Counted from the first letter of the stretch, positions 8,801 through 17,460 are shown. The stretch is 48,965 bases of DNA from JBFEYJ01 sp041563315 (GCA_041563315.1 JBFFNE010000015.1:1-48965), one strand, 5' to 3'. Notes: generated by a model not told the origin, from the sequence alone. Translations and numbers: made by a program.

Positions 8801-9948
8801 CGCCGCGGGGCTTCGAAGGCGTGGTCGAGGCCGATGATTATGTTATTGCTCTCCAGGGGCTCGGTGAGTGCTACGGGGAAATACTCATTCCGTTCCGCTG
8901 AGGGAACCGGTTTGCCCATGGCATCAAGGTCAAATATCCCCGATTCAGACGAGCCCTGGCGATGCAGTGACGCCTCGAAGGCGTTGCGCTCTTCTTGTGA
9001 CACCCGAGGTGCCCAGTCGATGGAGAGAATCCATGGCTGTTTCGCAATATAGGACGAAAAGGTACTGAATTCCGTAGGGGTGACCTCTTCGCTGGCAGCG
9101 AAATAGTGCTGAACTCCGCGTAGGGGGTTGGTTGTGTAGGCGAGGAGATAAAAGCCATTATTATAGGTCTCCTCCTTCATTATTGATGTCTCTATTTGCG
9201 CCTGACTCTCTTCAAAGCGGTTCAGCCCGAGGTTTCCCGAGATCAGCAGGGCGGCGGTGATGAGCAGTGGCAGGCTAATGCGAGTGGCGCTGCGTGGCAG
9301 GATGGCGCCTGCAATAGGCATGGCAAGTACCAAGGGAGCGAACAGCAAGACACCCAGGGTGTCACCGCTCCACCAGAGTAGCCACATGGATACCACCTGG
9401 TCCGCTGGGACCCCACCGCTACCGTACACAGTGGCCGTAGTGACGCTGGCTGAAACAAGGCAGGAAAATGGGCCTGCCATCAAGAGAAAGCGCGTGACAT
9501 CTCCGGATCGTGCCAAAGGGATGGCGGCGCTCAGCAGCGGTCGGGTCAGGTAAACCCCAAGTAGCGCCTGAAGCGTCGCACCGGTGGCGCAAAGTGCGGG
9601 GAGGAGGAGACCATCGAAGCTCGATGGCAGCAAACAGTGGTATAAAAAGGCACCCAGCCACACGCCCGGCCAGAGGCGCGGTCCCCACGCCATCAGCACC
9701 GCCAACGCCAATCCGGCGGCAGGCCAGAATGCCGGCGCCTGACTGTGCGCCCCAGATAGCAGCTGTCCAACGGCGGCCGCAACAATATAAGCGAGTGCGA
9801 TGAGGGCTATGCGCTGCCAGGACGACCAAGGCTTTACTGCCAGGGTGAGCCGATAGCGGTTCACCGCTGGCGCGGTATCGGATTCCGTGTGGTTATCGAC
9901 CGGAGTGGGCTCGTTTGCGTTATCGTCTCTCATATGCCCCTTCGGCAT
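5812..9948 (-). CDS. Large hybrid sensor histidine kinase: MASE1-CHASE-PAS-HisKA-HATPase-REC-like-REC-HPt
   Basis: The protein has 1378 residues. MASE1 (about 38-250, eight or so membrane helices) is followed by a periplasmic CHASE domain (about 260-500), a helix near 520-543 and a PAS domain (about 595-720, LVDNLPYGLVTIDSYG). HisKA has the phosphoacceptor H745 in SHEIRTPMNG. The HATPase (about 845-965) shows DNGIGM and FGGTGLGLA. A first receiver (about 975-1090) has lost the acidic pair, with Gln-Ser in its place. A full receiver has D1176 in LLTDLQMPDMDGY, followed by an HPt domain with H1317 in THKLKSSSRLVG. This is the BarA/ArcB-type phosphorelay within one protein, with a CHASE extracellular ligand sensor. 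No response regulator gene is adjacent, so the output partner lies elsewhere. Confidence 0.93.
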   Translation of the reverse strand: MPKGHMRDDNANEPTPVDNHTESDTAPAVNRYRLTLAVKPWSSWQRIALIALAYIVAAAVGQLLSGAHSQAPAFWPAAGLALAVLMAWGPRLWPGVWLGAFLYHCLLPSSFDGLLLPALCATGATLQALLGVYLTRPLLSAAIPLARSGDVTRFLLMAGPFSCLVSASVTTATVYGSGGVPADQVVSMWLLWWSGDTLGVLLFAPLVLAMPIAGAILPRSATRISLPLLITAALLISGNLGLNRFEESQAQIETSIMKEETYNNGFYLLAYTTNPLRGVQHYFAASEEVTPTEFSTFSSYIAKQPWILSIDWAPRVSQEERNAFEASLHRQGSSESGIFDLDAMGKPVPSAERNEYFPVALTEPLESNNIIIGLDHAFEAPRREAMERARDSGQITVTTMLPLLRTTQRTLLAFAPVYPADFIIDQTSTEQRRKALRGFIVGVIGIKELLATLDRSASTHQMHYRVTDITSGDSHQILWDTLPADAAPAWSRTIRFADRLWQLELQPITPLWQLGASLTSRFYLGFSVLAAFLIAFAILSAAGRNAATTVEVLERTTDLAHELQARRDAEQEIHRLNLALERKVVERTQALNTLHIKEEQLSALVDNLPYGLVTIDSYGVVHSANPAIEQILGYRPDELIGNNVSQLMPEPDRSQHDSYIARYLKTGEAHIINNGREVQGQHKDGQRVPLELAVTEYQVHGERFFIGSLWDISERQHFIDELTRARLGAEQASRAKSSFLAVMSHEIRTPMNGVIGLVDVLAHSHLSEYQAELVTTIRQSANTLLDIIDDILDFSKIDAGRMTIEHTPVSVADLVEGLCTSLQPDAASKGVALSLFISPEIPTLVLSDSVRLRQALGNLIGNAIKFSANQSSNTKKGYVSIRITLTENEAPQLRFQIIDNGIGMTQTTIDQLFTPFTQAEASTTRRFGGTGLGLAITHRLVELMHGEITVTSKPGTGSQFTITLPFEPAAEQPARAEQELAGIRCIVVQSAELNHADLCAYLEHAGAEVVVAPDAPSAAQRVAELAAPVVAIQDAAQQRPAVDPTLDGIGQLRHLQLTRGRRQRARVEALDVVSLDYPVVRRQCLLYAVALAAGKSAPTQMHEPPLPELTTETPPPDIEEARAGDRLILVAEDDALNQRVILQQLALLGYAAEVANNGTEALRMWRQGRYALLLTDLQMPDMDGYTLAQTIRYEEDRDHKIPVLALTANALREEADQALAAGMDEYLTKPLQLRQLREVLEKWLPKRDIKPPPINILPKPISGSPVDVSVLQEMVGDDPEIVLGLLSDYLESLHHLSQELRSMYAKNDIRQVCAITHKLKSSSRLVGALTLGDLCADIERAGKAEDQSAIDEIMPRFEASVTAVEVEIRKLLDKPLHA

Positions 9949-10212
9949 GTAGCGGTGTTACCCACTTTTGACTGACCATACCACTGTGTGATGTAGCCCT
10001 CAATATCCGGTTCACACGGAGATCACAGGACAGCAAAGCGGGGATTTGTCACGCCATAGGCTCTTGCGGCTTCTCGTACGGATTAGCCGAACCCGTCCGG
10101 GTGTGCGATACTATGCGCCGTTCGGTACTCAAGTGCTTTTCCTCGTCTCTGTGGCGATACCCAGATAGCCTTCGGCTACCCCCTCTGTAATTTCCATTTC
10201 CGGTACGCAATT

Positions 10213-11817
10213 TTGATATCTACAGCAAACATTACCATGCAGTTTGGGGCCAAGCCCCTGTTCGAAAACATTTCGGTCAAGTTCGGTGAGGGCAACCGCT
10301 ATGGCCTCATTGGCGCTAATGGCTGCGGCAAGTCGACCTTCATGAAGATCCTCGGTGGTGACCTGGAACCCAGTGCGGGAACCGTCATGGTCGATGCCAA
10401 CGAACGGGTCGGTAAGTTGCGCCAGGACCAGTTCGCCTTTGAAGAATACACCGTGCTCGATACGGTGATCATGGGTCATGCCGAGTTGTGGGAGGTGAAG
10501 CAGGAGCGCGATCGCATCTACGCTCTACCGGAGATGAGTGAAGAGGACGGCATGAAGGTGGCCGATCTGGAGGTGCAGTTCGCTGAGCTCGACGGCTACA
10601 CTGCCGAGTCACGCGCCGGTGAGCTGCTGCTCGGACTGGAGATCCCCATCGAGCAGCACAGCGGCTTGATGAGCGCCGTGGCCCCCGGCTGGAAACTGCG
10701 CGTGTTGCTGGCTCAGGCGCTGTTCGCCGACCCGGACATCATGCTGCTCGACGAGCCGACCAACAACCTCGACATCAACACCATTCGCTGGCTCGAGGAG
10801 GTGCTCAACGCGCGCAACTCCACCATGATCATCATTTCTCATGACCGCCACTTCCTCAACAGCGTCTGCACCCACATGGCGGATCTGGACTACGGCCGAC
10901 TGCAACTTTATCCGGGTACTTATGACGACTATATGATCGCCTCGACCCAGGCTCGCGAACGCCTGGTATCGGAGAATGCCAAGAAGAAGGCGCAGATCGC
11001 CGAACTGCAAACCTTTGTCAGCCGCTTCTCCGCCAACGCCTCCAAGGCCAAGCAGGCGACGTCACGCGCCAAGCAGATCGAGAAGATCCAGCTCGACGAG
11101 ATCAAGCCCTCCAGCCGCCAGAATCCCTTCATTCGCTTTGAGCAGGAGAAGAAGCTCTTCCGTCTGGCACTGGAGGTCGAGGGGGTGACCAAGGGCTATG
11201 ACGAGCAACCACTGTTCAGCGGACTGGACCTGATGGTCGAGGTGGGCGAGCGTGTTGCCGTGATTGGACCTAATGGTATCGGTAAGACCACACTGCTGCG
11301 CACCCTGGTGGGTGAGGAACATGGCGGTCTCACGCCAGACAAGGGTGTGGTGAAGTGGTCAGAGAACGTGACCCTTGGCTATTATGCCCAGGATCACGCC
11401 TCCGACTTCGCCGAGGACATGCCGCTGCTCGAATGGATGCAGCAGTGGAAGCAGGAAGGCGACGATGAGCAGGTGGTGCGCGGGTACCTCGGCCGCTTGC
11501 TGTTCTCGCAAAAGGAGATCGACAAATCGGTAAAGGTGATCTCCGGCGGCGAACAGGGACGGATGATCTTCGGCAAGTTGATGATGCAAAAGCCCAACGT
11601 GCTGGTAATGGATGAGCCGACCAACCACCTGGACATGGAATCGATCGAATCGCTCAACCTGGCGCTGGAGAACTACCAGGGCACGTTGATCTTCGTCAGT
11701 CATGACCGTGAGTTTGTCTCCTCGCTGGCCACCCGCATCATCGAGCTGACCCCACAGGGCGTGGTCAACTTCAACGGCAGCTACGAGGATTACCTGAAGA
11801 GCCAGGGTGTCGCATAA
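10213..11817 (+). CDS. ybiT: ABC-F family ATPase YbiT
   Basis: The protein has 534 residues, close to E. coli YbiT throughout. There are two ABC ATPase domains without membrane segments. Walker A boxes are GANGCGKST (34-42) and GPNGIGKTT (352-360), with LLDEPTNNLD and VMDEPTNHLD as Walker B/D-loop motifs. The linker between them (QARERLVSENAKKKAQIAEL) matches the interdomain arm that ABC-F proteins insert into the ribosome. The first signature is the YbiT-type SAVAPGWKLR rather than LSGG; the second is SGGEQ. The role is translation regulation on the ribosome. The start is TTG at 10213, chosen because the N-terminus then matches YbiT residue for residue. No good ribosome site precedes it. Confidence 0.95.
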   Translation: MISTANITMQFGAKPLFENISVKFGEGNRYGLIGANGCGKSTFMKILGGDLEPSAGTVMVDANERVGKLRQDQFAFEEYTVLDTVIMGHAELWEVKQERDRIYALPEMSEEDGMKVADLEVQFAELDGYTAESRAGELLLGLEIPIEQHSGLMSAVAPGWKLRVLLAQALFADPDIMLLDEPTNNLDINTIRWLEEVLNARNSTMIIISHDRHFLNSVCTHMADLDYGRLQLYPGTYDDYMIASTQARERLVSENAKKKAQIAELQTFVSRFSANASKAKQATSRAKQIEKIQLDEIKPSSRQNPFIRFEQEKKLFRLALEVEGVTKGYDEQPLFSGLDLMVEVGERVAVIGPNGIGKTTLLRTLVGEEHGGLTPDKGVVKWSENVTLGYYAQDHASDFAEDMPLLEWMQQWKQEGDDEQVVRGYLGRLLFSQKEIDKSVKVISGGEQGRMIFGKLMMQKPNVLVMDEPTNHLDMESIESLNLALENYQGTLIFVSHDREFVSSLATRIIELTPQGVVNFNGSYEDYLKSQGVA

Positions 11818-11896
11818 ACATTGAAGCAGGTCCGGGCGGGCTTGCCATTCGTGGGTATGATGACGGTTTTTGGCATTGGTATGGGAGAGTAAACCA

Positions 11897-12217
11897 ATGA
11901 AGTTGTTACACAAGCTTACGTTATTGCTGCTGGTGACGCTGCTGAGCGCCTGTTCCTGGGTAACCTTGAGCCCAGCGGGTGAACAGGTGCGGCTTGCGAC
12001 TCAGGAGGAAGTGATACAGTGCAAGCGTGTGGGGAAAACGACCGTCTCCACCCTCTCAAAACTGGCGGGATTAAACCGCTACCAGAAGAGCATTGAGGAT
12101 GAGCTGGACAAGCTGGCACGCAACAGTGCCGCTGATCTGGATGGCGATACTATCGTACCGATCTCTGCGATTGAGGATGGCCGGCAGGTATTTGCGGTTT
12201 ATCGCTGCAAGCCCTAG
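11897..12217 (+). CDS. DUF4156-type lipoprotein
   Basis: The ATG at 11897 has GGGAGAG 7 bases upstream; a longer frame from 11870 adds nine unlikely residues. The 106-residue product opens with a lipoprotein signal peptide and lipobox LLSAC (Cys19). The mature part (VRLATQEEVIQCKRVGKTTVSTL ... DLDGDTIVPISAIEDGRQVFAVYRC) matches the DUF4156 family that includes E. coli YjeI. Two further Cys (in IQCKR and YRCKP) probably form a disulfide. It follows ybiT by 79 bp. Function unknown; likely anchored in the outer or inner membrane facing the periplasm. Confidence 0.85.
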   Translation: MKLLHKLTLLLLVTLLSACSWVTLSPAGEQVRLATQEEVIQCKRVGKTTVSTLSKLAGLNRYQKSIEDELDKLARNSAADLDGDTIVPISAIEDGRQVFAVYRCKP

Positions 12218-12615
12218 TACACCAGGTGGCTACACAGTGCCCTGCCAAGGCAGGGTCATCTGTCGTCGAAAGGACTCGGCGCCGCCACCCCGCCTGTATA
12301 GCATTAACTCTCTCAAGCAACCCTGATGTACGACCCAACTCGCTGCTGAATGGACCCCTGTGCCGCCAGCGTCGCTATTTCTTTTGTCTACCGCGAGCCG
12401 GTAAAAAATAATACTTGCGTCCCAATACCGTTGTCCTACAATGCGCCGGCTTCTTGTTGATAGCCAATCAGTGTCCGTTTCCATGGCGGTCGTTGGGCGA
12501 CGGCGAGTAACTATCCCAAGAGTGATTTCGACTGCTTTAGAGAGCACTCGTTGCCGCTCGATCCAGTTTCTCGTCGACGCTTAGTCTGCAACCTGCCGGT
12601 TGCGGGAGGACACTG
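12218..12615. other. 398-bp intergenic region upstream of the PLP decarboxylase
   Basis: No gene is convincing here. A short perfect hairpin (CCCTGCC/GGCAGGG, 12240-12255) follows the DUF4156 gene but has no T-run. A promoter candidate lies at 12415-12442. The stretch after it would be a leader of about 160 bases that ends in a hairpin (GCAACC/GGTTGC, 12588-12603) touching the ribosome site GGGAGGA. Confidence 0.5.
12415..12442 (+). promoter_or_regulatory. Candidate sigma70 promoter for the PLP decarboxylase gene
   Basis: TTGCGT (12415-12420) and TACAAT (12437-12442) are separated by 16 bp. The -10 element is a near-perfect match and the -35 element is weak. Transcription would begin near 12449, leaving a long leader before the ATG at 12616. 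Confidence 0.45.
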
Positions 12616-13830
12616 ATGGCCTGCAAAAACATTGAAATTATTCACCCCCCCACCCCCCTGCTCGAGCGCCCGGATGAAAGCGCCGAAGCGGACCGTATCC
12701 GACGTCTGGTGGCGATACACGGTTCCCCGCTGTTGATCCTCGATTGCGATGCGGTACGACGACAGTACCGAGCCCTTAGTGCTGCACTGCCCGGTGTCGA
12801 CCTGCACTACGCCCTGAAACCGCTGCCTCATCCTGTCGTGGTCTCCACGCTGATAGAAGAGGGGGCCTGGTTCGATCTGGCTACCTCCGGCGAGGTGGAT
12901 CTGGTGGCAGGTCTGGGTGTCGACCCTTCCCGCACAATTCATACTCACCCGATCAAGCGTGACAGCGATATCCGTGACGCCCTTGCCTACGGTTGCACCA
13001 CCTTTGTAATAGATAATCCGGATGAGCTTCTGAAGTTCATCCCCTATGCCGATGAGACGGAGCTGCTGCTGCGCCTGAGCTTCCGCAGCCCCGATGCCAA
13101 AGTTGATTTGTCGAAGAAATTCGGCAGCACCCCCGAGGCGGTACCGGCGTTGCTACAACAGGCGTCAGACTTCGGCATTCGCATTAAAGGACTCTCTTTT
13201 CATGTCGGATCCCAGGCGCTGGAACCGAACAAACATGTCGAAGCGATCCACGCCTGTGCCGGAATCATTGCAGAGGCGATGGAGCAGGGGCTGCCCCCAC
13301 TTGAGGTGCTCGACATCGGCGGTGGCTTTCCTGTTGATTACCGTGAGCAGGTTTCCCCTATCAATACCTTTTGCCGTCCGATCCGTAATGCGCTCGCTGC
13401 GTTGCCGACCGGGGTGCGGGTGATCGCTGAGCCAGGCCGCTTTATCGCCGCCCCGGCGATCACTGCGGTCTCCTCGGTAATGGGCAAAGCACAGCGTGAA
13501 GGTCGCTGGTGGTATTACCTGGATGACGGTCTCTACGGTTCCTACAGCGGCCAGCTGTTCGACCATACCCACTACCCGGTCGATTGCCTCGACTTCTTTG
13601 GCGAGCGCAGCCCCAGTGTTCTGGCCGGCCCGACCTGTGACAGCATTGATGTTATCGATGACGACATCAGCCTCCCGTCACTTCAGTGCGGCGATCTGAT
13701 TGTCGGTCGCATGATGGGGGCTTACACCTGGGCCAGTGCCACCGAGTTCAACTTTTTCCGCAAGGCTCAGATCGTGGTGATCAATGAGCAGGTCGGCATC
13801 GAGTGCGACATATTGCCGATGGTAGGTTAA
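12616..13830 (+). CDS. PLP-dependent ornithine/lysine/arginine-type decarboxylase (fold type III)
   Basis: The protein has 404 residues, the size of eukaryotic-type ornithine decarboxylase and related group IV decarboxylases. The PLP Schiff-base lysine is K68 in LHYALKPLP. Other landmarks are FHVGSQ, LDIGGGFPVDY (phosphate-binding glycine loop), IAEPGRF and GPTCDSID with the catalytic Cys341 supplied across the dimer. It removes CO2 from a basic amino acid, most likely ornithine to give putrescine for polyamine synthesis; lysine specificity cannot be excluded. The start has GGGAGGA 6 bases upstream. The nearby thioesterase and DUF6164 genes have no evident link to polyamines. Confidence 0.9.
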   Translation: MACKNIEIIHPPTPLLERPDESAEADRIRRLVAIHGSPLLILDCDAVRRQYRALSAALPGVDLHYALKPLPHPVVVSTLIEEGAWFDLATSGEVDLVAGLGVDPSRTIHTHPIKRDSDIRDALAYGCTTFVIDNPDELLKFIPYADETELLLRLSFRSPDAKVDLSKKFGSTPEAVPALLQQASDFGIRIKGLSFHVGSQALEPNKHVEAIHACAGIIAEAMEQGLPPLEVLDIGGGFPVDYREQVSPINTFCRPIRNALAALPTGVRVIAEPGRFIAAPAITAVSSVMGKAQREGRWWYYLDDGLYGSYSGQLFDHTHYPVDCLDFFGERSPSVLAGPTCDSIDVIDDDISLPSLQCGDLIVGRMMGAYTWASATEFNFFRKAQIVVINEQVGIECDILPMVG

Positions 13831-13940
13831 GTCCAGGCACGGTAGCCTTCAGGGATGAATCGCTGCCGGCAACTGTTCAATGGTTTGCAGCGGCCATTTG
13901 GTTTAAGATTTTCGTCAAATCGGCAAACAAGAGGCAGATA

Positions 13941-14342
13941 ATGGACGGCTATGTATTTTCCATGGAGATGGCGGTGCGTGACTACGAGTGCGACATCCAG
14001 GGTGTAGTGAATAACGGGGTCTACCAGAATTACCTGGAACATGTCCGTCACGAATACCTAAAAGAGATCGGCATCGACTTTGCCGCCTACGCCAAACAGG
14101 GGATCAACCTGATGGTGGTTCGCGCTGAGCTGGATTACCGTTTTCCAATGGAGAGCGGCGACAAGTTTATCGTGGGTTTGAATCTGGTCCGCGAGTCACG
14201 GGTAAGGTTCGCCTTTCAGCAGGATATCTATCGCCTTACAGATCACAAGCGTATCCTTAATGCCCGCATCATCGGCACGGCGATCAATGCCAGGGGCCGG
14301 CCGGAGATCCCGGAGCAACTTGGCAAATTGCTTCCTGCCTGA
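13941..14342 (+). CDS. Acyl-CoA thioesterase, YbgC/FadM (4-hydroxybenzoyl-CoA thioesterase) family
   Basis: The ATG at 13941 is preceded by GAGGCAG; a longer frame from 13803 runs back into the decarboxylase gene and is rejected. The 133-residue hotdog protein has VRDYECDIQGVVNNGVYQNYLEHVRHEYL, matching the family pattern in which an Asp before the GVVNN/N-x-x-Y segment is catalytic (D-x-x-G-V-V/H-N). It should hydrolyse acyl-CoA thioesters in the cytosol. Its TGA overlaps the next ATG by one base (TGATG), so it is translationally coupled to the DUF6164 gene. Confidence 0.88.
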   Translation: MDGYVFSMEMAVRDYECDIQGVVNNGVYQNYLEHVRHEYLKEIGIDFAAYAKQGINLMVVRAELDYRFPMESGDKFIVGLNLVRESRVRFAFQQDIYRLTDHKRILNARIIGTAINARGRPEIPEQLGKLLPA

Positions 14343-14707
14343 TGGCTGTCCTGCTGTTCAAACTTAATGGTGTGCCGGAGGACGAGGCGGAAGAGGTTCG
14401 CGCCTTGTTGGCTGAAAATGCCATCGACGTTTATGAGACCGAGGCGGGACGCTGGGGAATATCGTTGGCGGCGATCTGGCTCAGGGATGAGGACCAGCTA
14501 ACGCGCGCCAGGACTCTTATCGATGACTACCAGCATGAGCGCTATCTCCGCGCCCGCGAGGAGTATGAAAGAAAGAGAGAGGCGGGAGAACTGGAGACCC
14601 TCCTTGGCAGGGCGATGCGCCACCCGGTGCGTTTCCTTCTTTATCTGGCTGGGATCCTGCTGGTGCTATATCTATCGTTGATGCCCTTTGTGGGGTTTCC
14701 CGGTTAG
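14342..14707 (+). CDS. DUF6164-like small membrane-anchored protein
   Basis: The protein has 121 residues. A soluble N-terminal part (LLFKLNGVPEDEAEEVRALLAENAIDVYETEAGRWGIS in pieces) resembles the fold of the DUF2007-like signal-transducer family. A charged helix (REEYERKREAGELETLL) follows, then one C-terminal transmembrane segment near residues 97-115. I recall this layout as DUF6164; function unknown. Its start codon shares one base with the stop of the thioesterase gene. Confidence 0.75.
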   Translation: MAVLLFKLNGVPEDEAEEVRALLAENAIDVYETEAGRWGISLAAIWLRDEDQLTRARTLIDDYQHERYLRAREEYERKREAGELETLLGRAMRHPVRFLLYLAGILLVLYLSLMPFVGFPG

Positions 14708-14945
14708 TGGCGTACGGTTATCGCGCCACCAGTGATGGGGCGGCCCGACTCTCAAACTGTTGCATCCGCATCGGGATTGCGGCGCAGTAACACCCCGACA
14801 GTTCATCTGTTTTCCCCTGACCTTCACCCAAGACAGCGCTGGTAAACCAAGGTTGCTGGAGAAGTGATATCGTCCTCGTTCTTCTACGAGGCCGGAATGG
14901 TGACTTGTATCGCCTGTGTTTTACTGCTATTTCACAAGGATGACA

Positions 14946-16526
14946 ATGGACCGCGCAAGCCCACCCACCTTGATCCGCGCCTTGCTCCAGCCGGAGCGCT
15001 ACGACCACGCGGTGGCGTGTTGCCAACTGATCGAAACCCATATTTCCTGGGTGATTCTCACGGGTGACTACGCGTACAAAATCAAGAAACCGGTAGACCT
15101 CGGTTTTCTCGATTTCTCCACTCTCGAACGTCGGCGATTTTTCTGTGAAGAGGAGATTCGGCTCAATCGGCGTCTTGCTCCCGGGATCTACCTTGAAGTG
15201 GTGTCAATTAACGGTACCGCACAAGATCCGGTTATCGATGGTGAGGGTAACGCCATCGAATATGCGGTGAAAATGGTGCAATTTGCGCAAGAGACGCAAC
15301 TGGACAGGATGCTGGACAATGGCGTGCTGGAAGCGAAGCATATGGATGCATTTGCTCACTTGATTGCCGATTTTCACTGCAAAATTGAGGCGGCAACTAC
15401 CCAGGACGATTACGGGACCCCGGCCAGGGTATGGCAGCCGATGGCAGAGAATTTTTCCCAGATCCGAGAGCGAATTGATGACACGCGTTATCTGGAAGCA
15501 CTGGCGGAGGTGGAGCGATGGAGCCGTTCCGCATTCGTTTCACTGGAATCTTTGCTTGCCCAGCGAAAAACTGACGGTTTTATCCGCGAGTGTCATGGCG
15601 ATATGCACCTTCGCAATCTGGCCTGGATTGACGACGGCCCGGTGGCTTTCGACGGTATCGAATTCAACCCCGACCTGCGCTGGATCGATGTTATTAGTGA
15701 TATTGCCTTTCTGGTCATGGATCTGCAGGATCACCACCAGTTCGCGCTGGCACAGCGTTTTCTTAATGGCTATCTGGAGCTGACCGGAGACTATGCCGGC
15801 CTAAAACTGCTGCCCCTCTATCTGGTCTACCGTGCGATGGTACGGGCGAAGGTCTGTGCGATAGGTTTGGTACAGGGGGAGCCGGATGAGGGAAGCCGAG
15901 TGAAGCTGGAGGCTGAATTTGCCCACTACCTCTCGCTGGCTCAATCGTATACCCGGCCGATATCTCCCGGATTGCTGATCACTCGTGGTCTATCCGGCTC
16001 GGGAAAGACCACTCATAGCCAGCCGTTAGTGGAGATCCTGCCGGCGATACGCATTCGTTCTGATGTGGAGCGTAAACGTCTCTATGGTCTGTCACCGCTG
16101 GAGAGCGGCCGTGCGGCGCCTGCCGCAGGGATCTACCGTGCGGAGGCGACAGCGCGGACCTATGAACGACTGAGAGAACTTGCCGCGCTGGTACTCAATG
16201 CCGGATACACGGTGATGGTCGATGCTACATTTTTGCAGCATTGGCAGCGCGAACTGTTCGAATGCCTAGCGCGGGAACTGGGTGTGGGTTATGGGATCGT
16301 AGAATTCATGGCCAGTGAGCGAACGTTGCGCCATCGCCTCCGCCGGCGCCAGGGTGATGCCTCAGATGCGGATCTCGCGGTATTGGAGCACCAGCTGGCA
16401 GGGTATGAGCCGTTGCAAGTCGAAGAGCGGAGCCGCAGTGTAAGAATTGACACGGAAGCGCCCTTCGAGGTGGCCAGGGTGACCCAGGAAATTAAAGCGC
16501 TGATGTCAGGCGGCGCAGGTTCTTAG
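14946..16526 (+). CDS. Aminoglycoside-phosphotransferase-like domain fused to P-loop kinase (COG2187-COG0645)
   Basis: The ATG at 14946 (MDRASPP) follows CAAGGA at the best spacing; ATGs at 14940 and 14916 lie in the same frame. The product has 526 residues in two parts. The N-terminal 330 residues are a kinase-like APH fold with CHGDMHLRNLAW as catalytic loop and VAFDGIEF as metal loop. The C-terminal part is a P-loop kinase with GLSGSGKTT (348-356), as in gluconate kinase or zeta-toxin-like proteins. Fused COG2187-COG0645 proteins are common in proteobacteria, but the substrate is unknown. Its stop codon overlaps the stop of the convergent SCP2-like gene by 4 bp. Confidence 0.87.
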   Translation: MDRASPPTLIRALLQPERYDHAVACCQLIETHISWVILTGDYAYKIKKPVDLGFLDFSTLERRRFFCEEEIRLNRRLAPGIYLEVVSINGTAQDPVIDGEGNAIEYAVKMVQFAQETQLDRMLDNGVLEAKHMDAFAHLIADFHCKIEAATTQDDYGTPARVWQPMAENFSQIRERIDDTRYLEALAEVERWSRSAFVSLESLLAQRKTDGFIRECHGDMHLRNLAWIDDGPVAFDGIEFNPDLRWIDVISDIAFLVMDLQDHHQFALAQRFLNGYLELTGDYAGLKLLPLYLVYRAMVRAKVCAIGLVQGEPDEGSRVKLEAEFAHYLSLAQSYTRPISPGLLITRGLSGSGKTTHSQPLVEILPAIRIRSDVERKRLYGLSPLESGRAAPAAGIYRAEATARTYERLRELAALVLNAGYTVMVDATFLQHWQRELFECLARELGVGYGIVEFMASERTLRHRLRRRQGDASDADLAVLEHQLAGYEPLQVEERSRSVRIDTEAPFEVARVTQEIKALMSGGAGS

Positions 16527-16930
16527 CCGCCGATGCCGATATCGCTCATCAGTTTGAAATGGTGTAAAAACGGGTGGCTCAGCGCAGGATTACGGATCAT
16601 CTGACGGTAATTCCCCTGGGCGAACTGGAGTGCTCCGGTGGCAACGGCCGGCCCCAGTTTGGTCAAGCCGAATCCTTCCTCGATCCATTTTTGCCAATGT
16701 TCAGGCTTCGCCCGAAGGTCCCAATCAAGCGGCCCATCGACATAGGTGCCTGCATCGACAACCTTGCCGTTCTCGATCACCAGCAAGCCTTGCGGCATCT
16801 CCTCGCCCTTGAAGCCGTAGGCGATACGGGCGGAAAAGCCGGCCATGCGCAGCGGTTCGACGATGGTCATATCGGCGTTCCACTTGTTTTGCAAATCTTG
16901 CATCCAAGTGTTACTGAATAACTCCCCCAT
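16523..16930 (-). CDS. SCP2 sterol-binding-like protein
   Basis: The ATG at 16930 (MGELFSNTWMQ) has AAGGGA 9 bases upstream; a longer frame from 17080 is not credible. The 135-residue protein shows the pattern of small SCP2-like proteins: MxxLFSxxWM at the start, FKGEEMPQGLLVIENGKVVDAG in the middle, DWDLRAKPEHWQKWI, and a C-terminal helix ending the lipid-binding cup. The fold binds lipids or acyl-CoA. The ligand is unknown. It is convergent with the kinase fusion gene, the two stops overlapping. Confidence 0.72.
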   Translation of the reverse strand: MGELFSNTWMQDLQNKWNADMTIVEPLRMAGFSARIAYGFKGEEMPQGLLVIENGKVVDAGTYVDGPLDWDLRAKPEHWQKWIEEGFGLTKLGPAVATGALQFAQGNYRQMIRNPALSHPFLHHFKLMSDIGIGG

Positions 16931-17121
16931 ACTGATTGTCCCTTGTGTTGTTGTTTTAGGGTCAAATCGATCTTGTAAAAAGACAGTACTATTAGAACGG
17001 AAAAGGATGCTAATGAGCAACCCTGTGTGTGAAGAAACGTGTAGTCTGTGGCAATGGGCGTGATAATGCATATTGCACATTTATGTTGTGGCGGTAATGG
17101 CCGCTGGTAAGGGGAAATGGT

Positions 17122-17460
17122 ATGGCTGCTACAGGATTAAGTCGATACGGGGTGTTGATGCTCATGCTGTGTGTGCCTGGCGTCGATGCACAGACGGGCG
17201 CGATTGGTGGGCAGCTCACCCGGTATGCTGAGATATCAGCTTCCCCCGAACCGATAGTTGCAGAGGCTGAGCCGAAGCAGGAGCCGGAGAAAAGAAAAGC
17301 GAAGAGCAGTGCGCTATTCTGGATTGTGTTGGTGATTTCTCTGCTTTTTGTGGTGGGTTCGGCATCAGCGCTTAACGCCCTTGGCGGGAAGCATACTGTG
17401 CCGCGTAAGCAGAACAAGGGTGGAGGAAGTGGGCAAGGGTCCGCGGGGGACGACCGATGA
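17122..17460 (+). CDS. Hypothetical exported/membrane protein (112 aa)
   Basis: The GGGGAAATGGT context gives an ATG at 17122. A hydrophobic N-terminus (VLMLMLCVPGVDA) could be a signal peptide cut before QTGAIGG. A Pro/Glu-rich linker (EPKQEPEKRKAK) leads to one strong transmembrane helix (LFWIVLVISLLFVVGSASAL) and a glycine-rich basic tail. No family recognised. Its TGA overlaps the ATG of the thiamine-binding gene (ATGA), so the two are coupled. Confidence 0.65.
   Translation: MAATGLSRYGVLMLMLCVPGVDAQTGAIGGQLTRYAEISASPEPIVAEAEPKQEPEKRKAKSSALFWIVLVISLLFVVGSASALNALGGKHTVPRKQNKGGGSGQGSAGDDR

Noticed and set aside
16931..17080. N-terminal extension of the SCP2-like protein
   Set aside because: It is His/Ser-rich with no domain match, and the ATG at 16930 has a good ribosome site.
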